The position numbers were made by a program, and so were the translations under genes. From assembly GCA_910575565.1 (NCBI GenBank), contig CAJTFL010000022.1:1-64000 (forward strand): 64,000 nucleotides of DNA, read 5' to 3'. Positions 1 to 7,714 of the stretch are shown in pieces (position 1 is the stretch's first letter; each line of letters opens with the position of its first letter). A model generated the notes under the pieces. That model searched no databases and was not told the DNA's origin. It saw only the letters and a program-made list of their open reading frames with translations. This DNA comes from Lachnospiraceae bacterium (lineage in GTDB: Bacteria; Bacillota; Clostridia; Lachnospirales; Lachnospiraceae).

Positions 1-2
1 AC

Positions 3-41
3 AAGATGCAGGCACGCATTCTTAAATATGAACAGTATTGA
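3..41 (+). CDS. possible 3' end of a gene cut by the window edge
   Basis: An open frame enters from the left edge and stops at 39-41, encoding only twelve residues ending in KYEQY. It is followed 15 bases later by a strong hairpin, which fits the end of a transcript. The family cannot be identified from so little sequence, and the frame could be fortuitous. Confidence 0.25.
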   Translation, partial: KMQARILKYEQY

Positions 42-52
42 TTCTGCCATGT

Positions 53-92
53 AAAACCGGCAGCTTTGAAAACTGCCGGTAAGAAAATTTTA
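53..92. terminator. hairpin, probable terminator
   Basis: Perfect 8-bp inverted repeat ACCGGCAG (56-63) / CTGCCGGT (73-80) with a 9-base loop, flanked by A and T runs on both sides, so it could act in either direction. It most likely closes the gene entering from the left edge. Confidence 0.5.
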
Positions 93-365
93 TAAAACTT
101 ACACATTTTTCTTGACAAACCCCTTCTGCCCCTAAAATCCGCACGAAATGGAGGTTTTTCGGCACTTCATCTATTATCGTACCGAAATCGTACCGTACCA
201 TAAAAATCTGATTCCAGACCTTAGCCTATCACAAGAGTGTGTTAATGTCAAGCATCAGAATGGCTTTTCAACAGTGAAATCTCCATAACACACCTAAGTG
301 CGAAAAATCTCGTAATATTATTAAGGACAGAAAATCTTTAAAATTTTCTGCCCTGTGATGCTCTG
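93..365. other. intergenic, no gene seen
   Basis: No convincing coding frame. The only notable feature is a short CGTACCG motif repeated at 178-184 and 189-195, with a related CGTACCG at about 1760. This might be a relic of an element boundary, but nothing proves that. Confidence 0.4.
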
Positions 366-368
366 CTT

Positions 369-1166
369 TTAAATGATATGATACTCCAAATAAAGTTTCT
401 GACGATAACTATTATCCGCCTTTATTCTGGCAATATCATCAAAACGCCTATCTTCTATCAGCCTTTCCATTAACAAAAGCATTTTTTCTTCGCCAATTTT
501 CACATTCTCCTGGTCTCTCATCAACAACGTCATATACTCATGCCTCCATTCTCTATTCTTCTTGGCCTCTTTTACCGCTTCTTCCAGCCTCTCTACATAG
601 GCATCCTTCGGCTTCTTCCCTGCCACATAATCAAGGAACGCCTTTAATTCATCACTCACATCATCCAGAGTTCCTTTTGCATTGAGAAATATCTTTACCG
701 CCTCATCACCCATAGAAATGCTGCCGTCTTCTTTACAGATATTTTCAAAGGTATAAATATGCCGCCCTTTCCCATATAAATCAAATGGACAGATAAATAT
801 AACATAGCTTCGCTTTAACTCATCATAAAGCTGTCCTTTATCAATAAGCTGCAGGTCTATCATACTCTGATAATACCGGCTTCTCTTAGGAAGTTCCTTT
901 GTATGGCTTACCTGCATTTCTATGTCGTAAACAACTTCTTTCTCATCTTTTACATACACATCCAGCCTCACACTGCGGGCATCCATATCCATGCTAATAC
1001 TTTTCTGTAATTCTGGATATTCAATGCGTTCAATGTTCAAATCCGGAAGAATCCTCTGCAATAACTCTTTGCACAGTTCCGGATTCTGCATGACCTTGCC
1101 AAACAGGAAATCATTGGATATGCTTAATTCTTCCCATTTTGTCTGCTTTGTTTCCATCTCTCCCAT
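369..1166 (-). CDS. Rpn/PD-(D/E)XK family nuclease (transposase-like)
   Basis: About 265 aa. The N-terminal SISNDFLFGKVM block and the core RLDVYVKDEKEVVYDIEMQ, with Asp followed by the E-x-Q strand, are typical of the PD-(D/E)XK nuclease family usually annotated as Rpn or PDDEXK transposase. Rpn proteins are known to promote RecA-independent recombination, and related families are now linked to phage defence; that role here is inference. A GTG at 1175 is possible, but the ATG at 1166 has an AGGTGG ribosome site at the right distance and is preferred. The C-terminal third is Lys/Glu-rich and helical, as in relatives. It is transcribed alone from the promoter at 1242-1270, next to a SymE-like toxin. 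Confidence 0.8.
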   Translation of the reverse strand: MGEMETKQTKWEELSISNDFLFGKVMQNPELCKELLQRILPDLNIERIEYPELQKSISMDMDARSVRLDVYVKDEKEVVYDIEMQVSHTKELPKRSRYYQSMIDLQLIDKGQLYDELKRSYVIFICPFDLYGKGRHIYTFENICKEDGSISMGDEAVKIFLNAKGTLDDVSDELKAFLDYVAGKKPKDAYVERLEEAVKEAKKNREWRHEYMTLLMRDQENVKIGEEKMLLLMERLIEDRRFDDIARIKADNSYRQKLYLEYHII

Positions 1167-1241
1167 TTTATCCACCTGCTTTCTTCCAACAAATCACTGC
1201 CGGAAAATGTGTATTTTTCAAAATCCCTATTATCTATTTCT

Positions 1242-1270
1242 ATTATACACAGACTTCCGGCAAATTACAA
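1242..1270 (-). promoter_or_regulatory. sigma-A promoter for the Rpn-family gene
   Basis: Read on the minus strand: TTGTAA, 17 bases, TATAAT. The -10 is perfect and the -35 matches 4 of 6. It lies about 75 bases upstream of the nuclease start codon. Confidence 0.65.
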
Positions 1271-1306
1271 TAAGCCGAGAACCTGTCTCCCGCCATTTTT
1301 TCCTTT

Positions 1307-1456
1307 TTAATCCTTCAGGATAACCAGCTTATTCTGGTAACACTCCACAGACACGCTGCAGCCAATCTCAAAGCCCCTCTGCTCCACCCAGTTCCCCTGC
1401 AGGATAATCTGTGGCACATTTTTTCCATTCCTTGTTGTAAATGAGTATGCTTTCAT
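1307..1456 (-). CDS. SymE-like toxin-family small protein
   Basis: 49 aa, beginning MKAYSFTTRNGK and ending NKLVILKD. The central IILQGNWVEQRGFEIG segment matches the SymE_toxin / AbrB-like swapped-hairpin family (SymE homologues usually read LKGxWLEEAGFxxGxxVxV). In Escherichia coli, SymE is an SOS-induced toxin whose mRNA is controlled by an antisense RNA. Homologues in Clostridia are common and largely unstudied. The start lies only nine bases from the start of the divergent XRE gene, so the two genes have no room for separate promoters between their start codons. No antisense RNA can be demonstrated by eye. Confidence 0.7.
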   Translation of the reverse strand: MKAYSFTTRNGKNVPQIILQGNWVEQRGFEIGCSVSVECYQNKLVILKD

Positions 1457-1465
1457 CCTGCCGCC

Positions 1466-1747
1466 ATGCCCAAGAAAGAAAACCCTTTACGCCAGCTTCC
1501 TGTCAATTCAGATGGTTATGGCGATATAAAAATTCACTTAGCTGAAATATTCGAAGAAAAAAACATTTCTCTCAATCAGTTATCCTTTCGCACAGAAATG
1601 CAGAGAACACAATTAAGAAATTACAGGGATAACAAGATACAACGTCTGGATATTGATATTCTGAAACGCCTGTGTTATGTATTAGAGTGTAATCTGACTG
1701 ATTTGATAGAATATATCCCGCCAGAAGAAACACAGACTCTGCAATAA
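1466..1747 (+). CDS. Cro/C1-type (XRE) HTH regulator, start uncertain
   Basis: 93 aa as read from ATG 1466. From about residue 18 it matches the Cro/C1 HTH_26 family: IKIHLAEIFEEKNISLNQLS forms helices 1-2, TEMQRTQLRNY the recognition helix, and RLDIDILKRLCYVLECNLTDLI the closing helices. This is a small single-domain repressor with no enzyme or ligand domain. No ribosome binding site precedes the ATG, and the N-terminal 15 residues do not look like part of the domain, so the true start may be a downstream non-ATG codon. It sits divergently from the SymE-like gene and may control it. It ends 84 bases before the tRNA-Leu 3' end. Confidence 0.7.
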   Translation: MPKKENPLRQLPVNSDGYGDIKIHLAEIFEEKNISLNQLSFRTEMQRTQLRNYRDNKIQRLDIDILKRLCYVLECNLTDLIEYIPPEETQTLQ

Positions 1748-1785
1748 AACTACCGAACGTACCGTCGGTTACGATAAATAAAAGT

Positions 1786-1819
1786 GGCGGGAAACCCGAT
1801 AAAATCAAGGTTTCCCGCC
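1786..1819 (-). terminator. rho-independent terminator of the tRNA-Leu operon
   Basis: Inverted repeat GGCGGGAAACC (1786-1796) / GGTTTCCCGCC (1809-1819). On the minus strand it lies just 3' of the two tRNA-Leu genes and is followed by a T-rich stretch (ACTTTTATTTAT). Confidence 0.75.
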
Positions 1820-1830
1820 CCTAAACGATA

Positions 1831-1914
1831 TGCAGAAGATGGGAGTCGAACCCACAAGGTATTGCTACCACACGGACCTGAACCGTGCGCGTCTGCCAAT
1901 TCCGCCACTTCTGC
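1831..1914 (-). tRNA. tRNA-Leu(CAG), copy 2
   Basis: 84-nt class II tRNA. The acceptor stem GCAGAAG/CTTCTGC is perfect, the anticodon stem CACGG/CCGTG encloses loop TTCAGGT (anticodon CAG), and there is a long variable arm and a GGGTTCGACTCCC T-arm. The 3' CCA is not encoded; the discriminator base A is at 1831. It is identical to the copy at 1953-2036 except for one base in the variable arm (1864). Confidence 0.96.
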
Positions 1915-1952
1915 ATCGTCTGCCCATTTCAGTAAGCGCCTATGAAAGACAA

Positions 1953-2036
1953 TGCAGAAGATGGGAGTCGAACCCACAAGGTATTACTACCACACGGACC
2001 TGAACCGTGCGCGTCTGCCAATTCCGCCACTTCTGC
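1953..2036 (-). tRNA. tRNA-Leu(CAG), copy 1
   Basis: 84-nt class II tRNA with the same acceptor, anticodon and T arms as its neighbour. It is the promoter-proximal copy of a two-gene tandem, separated from the second by 38 bases. The single difference is in the variable arm (position 1986 here), so both should be functional. Confidence 0.96.
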
Positions 2037-2065
2037 ATACCTTACTGTCGCAAGCAACGTAAATA

Positions 2066-2094
2066 ATTATAGCGATTATTTGCGGGTTTGTCAA
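2066..2094 (-). promoter_or_regulatory. consensus promoter of the tRNA-Leu pair
   Basis: On the minus strand this reads TTGACA, exactly 17 bases, TATAAT, a perfect sigma-A/sigma-70 match, about 30 bases upstream of the first tRNA-Leu. Strong promoters of this kind are usual for stable RNA genes. Confidence 0.9.
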
Positions 2095-2172
2095 GAGCTT
2101 TTAAAAAAATTTAATACTAACCTTATAGCGGCTTTTGAAGATTTTATTTGCTTGCTTATGTGGATGTGAGTG

Positions 2173-2772
2173 TTATGTTATCACATCTTGGTTTTTGATA
2201 AAATATGGTTTAGCCCATATTTTTTCTGAAATTCCCTGTTCCCGGTACACTTTCGGCGTGAGGGAAGTAATCCGCCTAAACATACGGGTGAAATAATGAA
2301 TATCGGTAAACCCACACCGCTCAGCAATTCTTTTGATGGGGAGTTCTGTACTCAGCAGCATATGCTTTGCATGTTCCATTCTGCAACGGTTGACATATTC
2401 TGTCAGGGGAATTCCCAGTTCTTTTTTAAACAAAGTAGAAAGATAATTGGCATTGATGTTGAGTTTTGCTGCCAGTGCTTTCAAAGTCAGATCGGAAGCA
2501 GGTTCCATGTTAATATATGTGATGACCTTTTGGATCGGCAGGGAAAAGGCTTTTAAATGATATCGATTTACCAGTTCACAATACCCAATGATCATATTTC
2601 GATTAAAAATTTTACTCTGTCTGGAATTATGGAGCTGTTCGATATGCTGTATATTCTGGTTGGAATATTCATCAATATAAGCCGGATGGACGCCTGCGGC
2701 TTCGGCAGCTTTGACAGAAGGGGACAGTAAGAAAACGGAAGCGGAAGAAGGGAAAACAGCAGAACGAGACAC
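2173..2772 (-). pseudogene. AraC-family regulator, N-terminally truncated
   Basis: 199 codons open. From about residue 26 (AGVHPAYIDEYS) to the end it matches the C-terminal part of AraC/XylS regulators. The double-HTH domain is complete: LKALAAKLNINANYLSTLFKKE is the first HTH and IKRIAERCGFTDIHYFTRMFRR the second. The N-terminal sensor half, about 150-200 residues in relatives, is missing. The first 25 residues are Ser/Ala-rich and antisense to the tail of an unrelated ABC transporter remnant, so the gene looks cut by a deletion or insertion near position 2700. The DNA-binding domain could still be made, but the original start and promoter are gone. Confidence 0.65.
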
Positions 2773-2810
2773 AGAAGAAAAAATGATGAGGAAAGGTTGG
2801 TGGAGGAATC

Positions 2811-3009
2811 ATGACCGCGGTATTCAAGCATGAACGGTCAAACGATTTTCATTCCATGACGGCCTATATCTTCGGCGCGTTTTTTGTCATGGGCGCGGCG
2901 CTGATTGCGTGGGCCGAAAAGGCAGCAAAGTCTTCCGGCTATTGCAGGCGCAGTGTTTGCCCTTATCAGCGGTAACGGCATGGATCAGGAAAGCGCAGAG
3001 CGATCCTGA
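2811..3009 (+). pseudogene. ABC-2 type permease remnant
   Basis: From ATG 2811 the frame encodes MTAVFKHERSNDFHSMTAYI, which resembles the N-terminus of ABC-2 permeases of the GldF/NosY type (cytoplasmic start then first membrane helix). After about 40 residues the frame runs into a stop at 2973. A different frame (AIAGAVFALISGNGMD) continues to 3009, implying deletion or frameshift. The sequence just upstream ends in tandem TGA codons followed by AGG-rich sequence, as if it were the end of a partner ATPase gene. The assignment rests on a short match. Confidence 0.4.
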
Positions 3010-3014
3010 TGGGG

Positions 3015-3092
3015 CGCTCCCTCAGTGGAAATCGGTAAAGGAAAATTCATGCGAGCATGATTTTCCTTCATGCGCTTTCCACTGGCTGAATT
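3015..3092 (+). repeat. long palindromic repeat element, copy 1 of 3
   Basis: Imperfect hairpin: outer arms AGTGGAAA (3024-3031) / TTTCCACT (3076-3083), inner arms AAGGAAAATTCATGC / GCATGATTTTCCTT with a GA loop. The same element, including the flanking CCCTC and GGCTGAA bases, recurs at 27304-27382 and 27480-27562. Confidence 0.85.
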
Positions 3093-3130
3093 ATTGTGCT
3101 AAAAATAAAGGAAAAATTTTGATTTTTCTC

Positions 3131-3159
3131 TTGCATATTTTGAAATCTCATGCTATACT
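3131..3159 (+). promoter_or_regulatory. promoter of tRNA-Leu(AAG)
   Basis: TTGCAT, 17 bases, TATACT; the -10 ends 12 bases before the mature tRNA 5' end. Good match and position for a tRNA promoter. Confidence 0.7.
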
Positions 3160-3171
3160 GTATATCGGTTT

Positions 3172-3255
3172 GCGGGGTTGCCGGAATTGGCAGACGGGCT
3201 AGACTAAGGATCTAGTGGTTGTATGACTGTGTGGGTTCAAGTCCCATACCCCGCA
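3172..3255 (+). tRNA. tRNA-Leu(AAG)
   Basis: 84-nt class II tRNA with acceptor GCGGGGT/ACCCCGC and discriminator A. The anticodon stem CTAGA/TCTAG encloses loop CTAAGGA, giving anticodon AAG. There is a long variable arm and a T-loop TTCAAGT. A34 is uncommon in bacteria outside tRNA-Arg(ACG) and would be expected to be deaminated to inosine by TadA. The pairing is complete, so this looks like a functional gene and not a relic. Confidence 0.92.
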
Positions 3256-3342
3256 TTATCCCAGGAAGGTTGCAAATTCAAGGTTTTGTTGTGAAATCAA
3301 GGATTTGCAGCCTTTTTTGTACCAGCAGATATAGGGGGCAAT

Positions 3343-3543
3343 ATGAAGCGGGCATATCCGACATTTGCAGCATTGTGCAAAACGAATCATCTTGCATACA
3401 TTCCGGATATGGATATCTGTGCAGAAGGAAATAGCGTAGAAAATGCAATTGAAATAGTGGCTGGTGATGCCATCGGATTAAAAGGGATTGATCTGGAAAA
3501 GAGGCATTGGCCGCAAGGGTTGAATAATCAGCCAAGTAGATAG
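3343..3543 (+). CDS. HicB-like antitoxin fragment
   Basis: 66 aa. The first 50 residues (IPDMDICAEGNSVENAIEI and AIGLKGIDLE) match the partial RNase-H fold of HicB-family antitoxins, which normally bind a HicA mRNA interferase. No hicA lies on either side. The C-terminal 15 residues (after GIDLE) do not continue the family and lack the DNA-binding tail of full HicB proteins, so this is probably a truncated or orphan copy. It has an AGGGGG ribosome site just upstream and lies 26 bases before the DUF362 gene, with which it may be co-transcribed. Confidence 0.6.
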   Translation: MKRAYPTFAALCKTNHLAYIPDMDICAEGNSVENAIEIVAGDAIGLKGIDLEKRHWPQGLNNQPSR

Positions 3544-3569
3544 AAAGAGAGAAAAGGAGTGATTATAAA

Positions 3570-4700
3570 ATGGAAAAATCTAAGGTTTATTTTACGGACT
3601 TCCGCACAGTTGCTTATGGTGACGGCCTTCCTACCAAGCTGAAAAAGCTGATCCGCCGGGCAGGCATTGGCCAGATTGATATGGAGGGGAAATTTGTGGC
3701 GATTAAGCTCCATTTTGGCGAGCTGGGCAATATCAGCTACCTTCGCCCTAATTATGCCAAGGCTGTGGCGGATGTGGTAAAGGAGCTGGGCGGCAAGCCT
3801 TTCTTAACGGACTGCAACACCATGTATCCGGGAAGCCGCAAAAACGCGCTGGAGCATTTGGAATGTGCCTGGGAAAATGGCTTTACCCCTCTTAGCGTGG
3901 GATGTCCCATTATTATCGGCGACGGCCTTAAGGGAACGGATGATGTGGGCATTCCAGTGGCCGGAGGCGAGTACGTGAAGGAGGCCAAGATCGGGCGGGC
4001 GGTGATGGACGCAGATGTGTTTATCAGCCTTACCCATTTTAAAGGCCATGAGATGACGGGGTTTGGGGGCACGATTAAAAATATCGGCATGGGCTGCGGA
4101 TCCAGGGCAGGGAAGACGGAGCAGCACAGCAACGGGATTCCCAATATCGATGAAAGCCTGTGCCGGGGCTGTAAGCGATGCCAGAAGGAGTGTGCTAACG
4201 GCGGCCTGGTGTTTGACCAGGCGGCAAGGAAGATGAGGGTGGATCTCGATCACTGCGTAGGCTGCGGCCGCTGCCTGGGAGCCTGCAATTTTGATGCCAT
4301 TGCCTTTAATGACAGCAATGCCACGGAGATCCTAAACTGCAAGATGGCGGAGTACACGAAGGCGGTGGTGGACGGGAGGCCTCAGTTCCATATCTCCCTG
4401 ATTGTGGATGTGTCGCCAAACTGTGACTGCCACGGGGAAAATGACGCGCCCATCCTTCCGGATCTGGGGATGTTTGCATCCTTTGATCCCCTGGCCTTAG
4501 ATCAGGCCTGTGTGGATGCCTGTTTAAGCGCCAAGCCCTTGCCTAACAGCCAGTTATGGGATCATATGACGGCGCCGGGGTTTGTGGATTGCCATGATCA
4601 TTTTAAAAATTCCACTCCCGAATCGGAGTGGAGAGCCTGCCTGGATCATGCGGCAAAGATTGGGCTGGGCAGCCGGGAATATGAGCTGATTAAGCTTTAA
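3570..4700 (+). CDS. DUF362 ferredoxin-type 4Fe-4S protein
   Basis: 376 aa. The N-terminal two thirds are the DUF362 domain (KLHFGELGN near residue 49, the ISLTHFKGHEMTGFGG block near 153). Two ferredoxin motifs follow, CRGCKRCQKEC at about 198-208 and CVGCGRCLGAC at about 229-240, each followed by a distal Cys/Pro-type position, so two 4Fe-4S clusters are likely. DUF362 proteins are widespread in anaerobes. Their reaction is not established, and an electron-transfer or iron-sulfur role is the most that can be said. The start is set by a GAGTGATTATAAA leader with AAGGAG upstream. No signal peptide, so cytoplasmic. Appears monocistronic and convergent with dinB. Confidence 0.9.
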   Translation: MEKSKVYFTDFRTVAYGDGLPTKLKKLIRRAGIGQIDMEGKFVAIKLHFGELGNISYLRPNYAKAVADVVKELGGKPFLTDCNTMYPGSRKNALEHLECAWENGFTPLSVGCPIIIGDGLKGTDDVGIPVAGGEYVKEAKIGRAVMDADVFISLTHFKGHEMTGFGGTIKNIGMGCGSRAGKTEQHSNGIPNIDESLCRGCKRCQKECANGGLVFDQAARKMRVDLDHCVGCGRCLGACNFDAIAFNDSNATEILNCKMAEYTKAVVDGRPQFHISLIVDVSPNCDCHGENDAPILPDLGMFASFDPLALDQACVDACLSAKPLPNSQLWDHMTAPGFVDCHDHFKNSTPESEWRACLDHAAKIGLGSREYELIKL

Positions 4701-4836
4701 GCGGCAGGAAGAGGAGATGGGGCGTTTTTTGTCCTGTCTCTTTTTGTTTTATAGGAAATACCGATTTTTTGTTTCAGAAGGCAATGGGCAAAAAGGAGCG
4801 CCGCAAGGCACAGATAGCGCGCAGGGGGATCGCCAA

Positions 4837-6078
4837 TCAGGATAAATGCTTCCGTTTGCTGGCGGCGTGATCCACCAGGGAGTCCTTCTGCAGGAAGCTT
4901 GCCCGTTTAATGCTGTCTGTGCCAAATTTTTCCCGGATGGCGTCTACGGTTTTCTCCATCTCGTTCAGCTTATGGGCACGGGGATCTTCAAAAAGGCTCA
5001 TCTGCTCATAATCTTCTTCCCAAATTTTCCCTGCCCGGACGCCGATCAGGCGGACCGGGGTCAAATCCCAGAATTCCTTTAGCAGGCGGACGGCCTCATG
5101 GTATATCACGGAGGTGGAATCCGTAGGCGTGCTTAAATTTGCCTGATGGGAATAGCGGCAAAACCGCCAGTCTTTTAACTCTACGCATACGTTGCAGCAG
5201 CGCACATGGTGGGCGCGCAGGCGGGCGCCTACCGTCTCGCACAGGGATAAGAGGACCTGGCAGGCCTGGGGAAAGGTATCCACGTCCCGGGGCAGGGTGA
5301 CGCTGTTGCCGTAGCCTTTGTTTACCGGCTCCTTGGGCGCTACCGGGGAATCGTCAATGCCGTTTGCGTATTGATGGATCAGCCGGGCGTATTTCTCCCC
5401 TAAATGGGGGCGGAGGGTGGAAAGGTCGCAGACGGCCAGCTGGCCGATGGTATGGATTCCGATGGCTTCCAGCTTTTTTTGGGCGGACTGGCCCACGAAA
5501 AACAAATCACGGATAGGAAGGGGCCAAAGCTTTTTGGGGATTTCTTCCAGATATAAAGTATGGCATTTGTCTGGCTTCTCAAAATCAGAAGCCATTTTTG
5601 CCAGCAGCTTATTCGTGGCGATCCCAATATTTACCGTGAATTTCAGCTCGTCCTTGATCCGTCTCCGGATCTGATCTGCCGTGTCCATAGGAGTCCCGAA
5701 TAAATGGATGGTGGAGGTCATATCCAGGAAGGTTTCGTCAATGCTGAATGGCTCGCTGTCCGGGGTGTAGGAGGAAAGCAGCTTCATCATGGCCTGGGAG
5801 CATTTGCGGTAAAATTCAAAGCGGGAGGGAACGACCAGAAGCTTTGGGCATTTCCTGCGGGCTGACACCAAGGGTTCTCCGGTAGTGACTCCGTACTTTT
5901 TGGCAGAGATGGACTTTGCCAGGACGATTCCGTGGCGGCTGGCCGTATCTCCGCCCACTGCCGCCGGGACGGTCCGCAAATCTAAGGCATCCGGATCTTT
6001 GGAAAGCCGGTAAACCGATTCCCAGCTTAAAAAGGCGGAATTTACATCAATGTGGAAAATAAGGCGGGAAGGAGCCAT
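4837..6078 (-). CDS. dinB: DNA polymerase IV (Y-family)
   Basis: 413 aa, usual length for DinB. The catalytic acidic residues are in FHIDVNSAFLSWE (N-terminus) and FSIDETFLDM (about residue 111). The thumb HhH region and little-finger domain follow, and near residue 362 a QMSLF motif matches the beta-clamp binding consensus. Performs error-prone translesion synthesis past lesions and stalled forks. The start has an AAAGGAGG site five bases before ATG, and a good promoter lies at 6127-6155. No SOS box is visible near that promoter. Intact by all visible criteria. Confidence 0.95.
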   Translation of the reverse strand: MAPSRLIFHIDVNSAFLSWESVYRLSKDPDALDLRTVPAAVGGDTASRHGIVLAKSISAKKYGVTTGEPLVSARRKCPKLLVVPSRFEFYRKCSQAMMKLLSSYTPDSEPFSIDETFLDMTSTIHLFGTPMDTADQIRRRIKDELKFTVNIGIATNKLLAKMASDFEKPDKCHTLYLEEIPKKLWPLPIRDLFFVGQSAQKKLEAIGIHTIGQLAVCDLSTLRPHLGEKYARLIHQYANGIDDSPVAPKEPVNKGYGNSVTLPRDVDTFPQACQVLLSLCETVGARLRAHHVRCCNVCVELKDWRFCRYSHQANLSTPTDSTSVIYHEAVRLLKEFWDLTPVRLIGVRAGKIWEEDYEQMSLFEDPRAHKLNEMEKTVDAIREKFGTDSIKRASFLQKDSLVDHAASKRKHLS

Positions 6079-6126
6079 GGCTGCCTCCTTTCTGGCTTCG
6101 TTGCCGCTTGTAATTTATTTCCTTAT

Positions 6127-6155
6127 ATTGTACAATGGATAAAAGGGAAATGCAA
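6127..6155 (-). promoter_or_regulatory. promoter of dinB
   Basis: On the minus strand: TTGCAT, 17 bases, TACAAT, about 50 bases upstream of the dinB start. Confidence 0.65.
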
Positions 6156-6222
6156 TGTACATGATTGGGAAAATCCTGAATATACTATGATACCAGGAAA
6201 TGTTTACTCCAGGAGTGTGGGA

Positions 6223-7710
6223 ATGAAAAAATGGGTATTTGGGATAATGCTTATCCTTTTGCTTTCCGGGTGCAGAAGGTATCCGCTCCCTGCCGGGGAC
6301 GGCAAGGCTCCTCCGGTTCAAGATGAGGAAGGAAACCAAGGCAGCTTGGCTAAAGGCAGGGAAGGCGGACAGGCTCTTCCATCTCAGGATAGGGAAGAGA
6401 ACCGGGATTTTTCGGCTCAGGGCAGGGAAGGCGGACAGGACCTCCCATCCCAGGGCGAGGGCAAAAACCAGGAGCCTTTAGCGCAGGAAGGAGAAGGGAG
6501 CCAGGCTTTGGCTGCGGGCGGGGAGGCTTTTGCAGGGCAGGACGGGCAGATTTTATCAGGGGAAACGGCGGCTCCCAAGAAAGAGCGGATCCCGGTAAAG
6601 GTAAGGGGGATTTATCTGTCGGCATATATGGCAGGGAGCAGCCAGGCTATGGAGAAGGTTCTCGGGCAGCTAAAGGATACGGAGCTAAACGCCGTGGTGA
6701 TTGATGTTAAAGATGACGAGGGGCACGTTACTTTCCAGATGGACTCTCCCATAGTGCAGGAGGTTGGATCCTGCGTAAATTATATCCCGGATATTGGAAG
6801 TCTTTTAGGGGCATTAAAGGAGCAGGGCGTTTACTGTATCGCCAGGATCCCTGCTTTCCGCGATCCGTTCCTTGCCAATGCAAAGCCGGAGTGGTGCTTA
6901 AAGAAGGCGGACGGAAGCATTTACCGGGACAGGAATAATTTAGCCTGGGTTAACCCCTACAAGAAAGAAGTATGGGAATATCTGCTGGAGATTGCAGAGG
7001 AGGCGGGCCGGGCCGGCTTTGATGAGATTCAATTTGACTATATCCGGTTCTGCACGGAAAAGGGGATGGATCAGGTAGTTTTTCAGGAAGAGGACACAGA
7101 AGGGAAATCCAGGCAGGAAATCATCCTGGAATTCACCGACTTTGCCTACGGGCGGCTGAAGGATAGGGGGCTGTTCGTGTCAGCCGACGTGTTTGGGGCG
7201 GTGATCCACAGCAGCCAGGATGGACAGGCAGTAGGCCAGGACTACCGGGAGATGGCCAAGAGGCTGGATTATATCTGCCCTATGGTATACCCCTCCCATT
7301 ACGGAAACGGCAATTTCGGCATCCCCTGCCCGGATACCCAGCCTTATGAAACCGTTTACCATGCCCTTTTGGATTCGGTAAAGGTTCTTTCCTCCCCGGC
7401 AGGAAGCTCCCAGGGAGAGGAAGCGGCCAAAGGGGACAGCCAGGGGCTTATGGGCACGGATGGGATAAGGGGGACGGTAAGGCCTTGGCTGCAGGATTTT
7501 ACCGCCAGCTACCTGCCCCGCTATATTCCTTACGGCCCCACCCAGGTTCGGGAGCAGATCCAGGCGGTTTACGACGCGGGCTATGAGGAATGGATTCTTT
7601 GGAGCGCGGCGGGAAATTACCATTACGGCGGCCTGCTGCCTTTAGAGGAAGCCCAAAAAGAGGAGCAGGCAAGGGCTGGGATTGAAGAAGGGACGAAGGA
7701 GGAAGAATAG
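6223..7710 (+). CDS. lipoprotein with putative glycoside hydrolase domain (DUF4015)
   Basis: 495 aa from ATG 6223; the AGGAG at 6211-6215 and the signal peptide decide this start over an upstream in-frame ATG. Residues 1-17 are a lipoprotein signal ending LLSGC (lipidated Cys17). Residues about 20-115 are a Gly/Glu/Gln-rich linker of imperfect repeats (EGGQ, PSQ), likely spanning the cell wall. The rest matches the putative glycosyl hydrolase DUF4015 family: VRGIYLSAY, VVIDVKDDEGHVTF, a (beta/alpha)8-type core with FDEIQFDYIRF, and DYICPMVYPSHY. Probably acts on an exported polysaccharide or peptidoglycan. The substrate is unknown. Followed four bases later by the DUF1653 gene. Confidence 0.85.
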   Translation: MKKWVFGIMLILLLSGCRRYPLPAGDGKAPPVQDEEGNQGSLAKGREGGQALPSQDREENRDFSAQGREGGQDLPSQGEGKNQEPLAQEGEGSQALAAGGEAFAGQDGQILSGETAAPKKERIPVKVRGIYLSAYMAGSSQAMEKVLGQLKDTELNAVVIDVKDDEGHVTFQMDSPIVQEVGSCVNYIPDIGSLLGALKEQGVYCIARIPAFRDPFLANAKPEWCLKKADGSIYRDRNNLAWVNPYKKEVWEYLLEIAEEAGRAGFDEIQFDYIRFCTEKGMDQVVFQEEDTEGKSRQEIILEFTDFAYGRLKDRGLFVSADVFGAVIHSSQDGQAVGQDYREMAKRLDYICPMVYPSHYGNGNFGIPCPDTQPYETVYHALLDSVKVLSSPAGSSQGEEAAKGDSQGLMGTDGIRGTVRPWLQDFTASYLPRYIPYGPTQVREQIQAVYDAGYEEWILWSAAGNYHYGGLLPLEEAQKEEQARAGIEEGTKEEE

Positions 7711-7714
7711 AAAA

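Noticed and set aside
1831..2036. tRNA-Leu pair as an integration site of an element covering 1-1830
   Set aside because: No duplicated tRNA 3' end found within the window and no integrase; only the small gene content hints at it.
2909..3202. 97-codon frame through the palindromic repeat before tRNA-Leu(AAG)
   Set aside because: Runs through a repeat, a promoter and into the tRNA; accidental.
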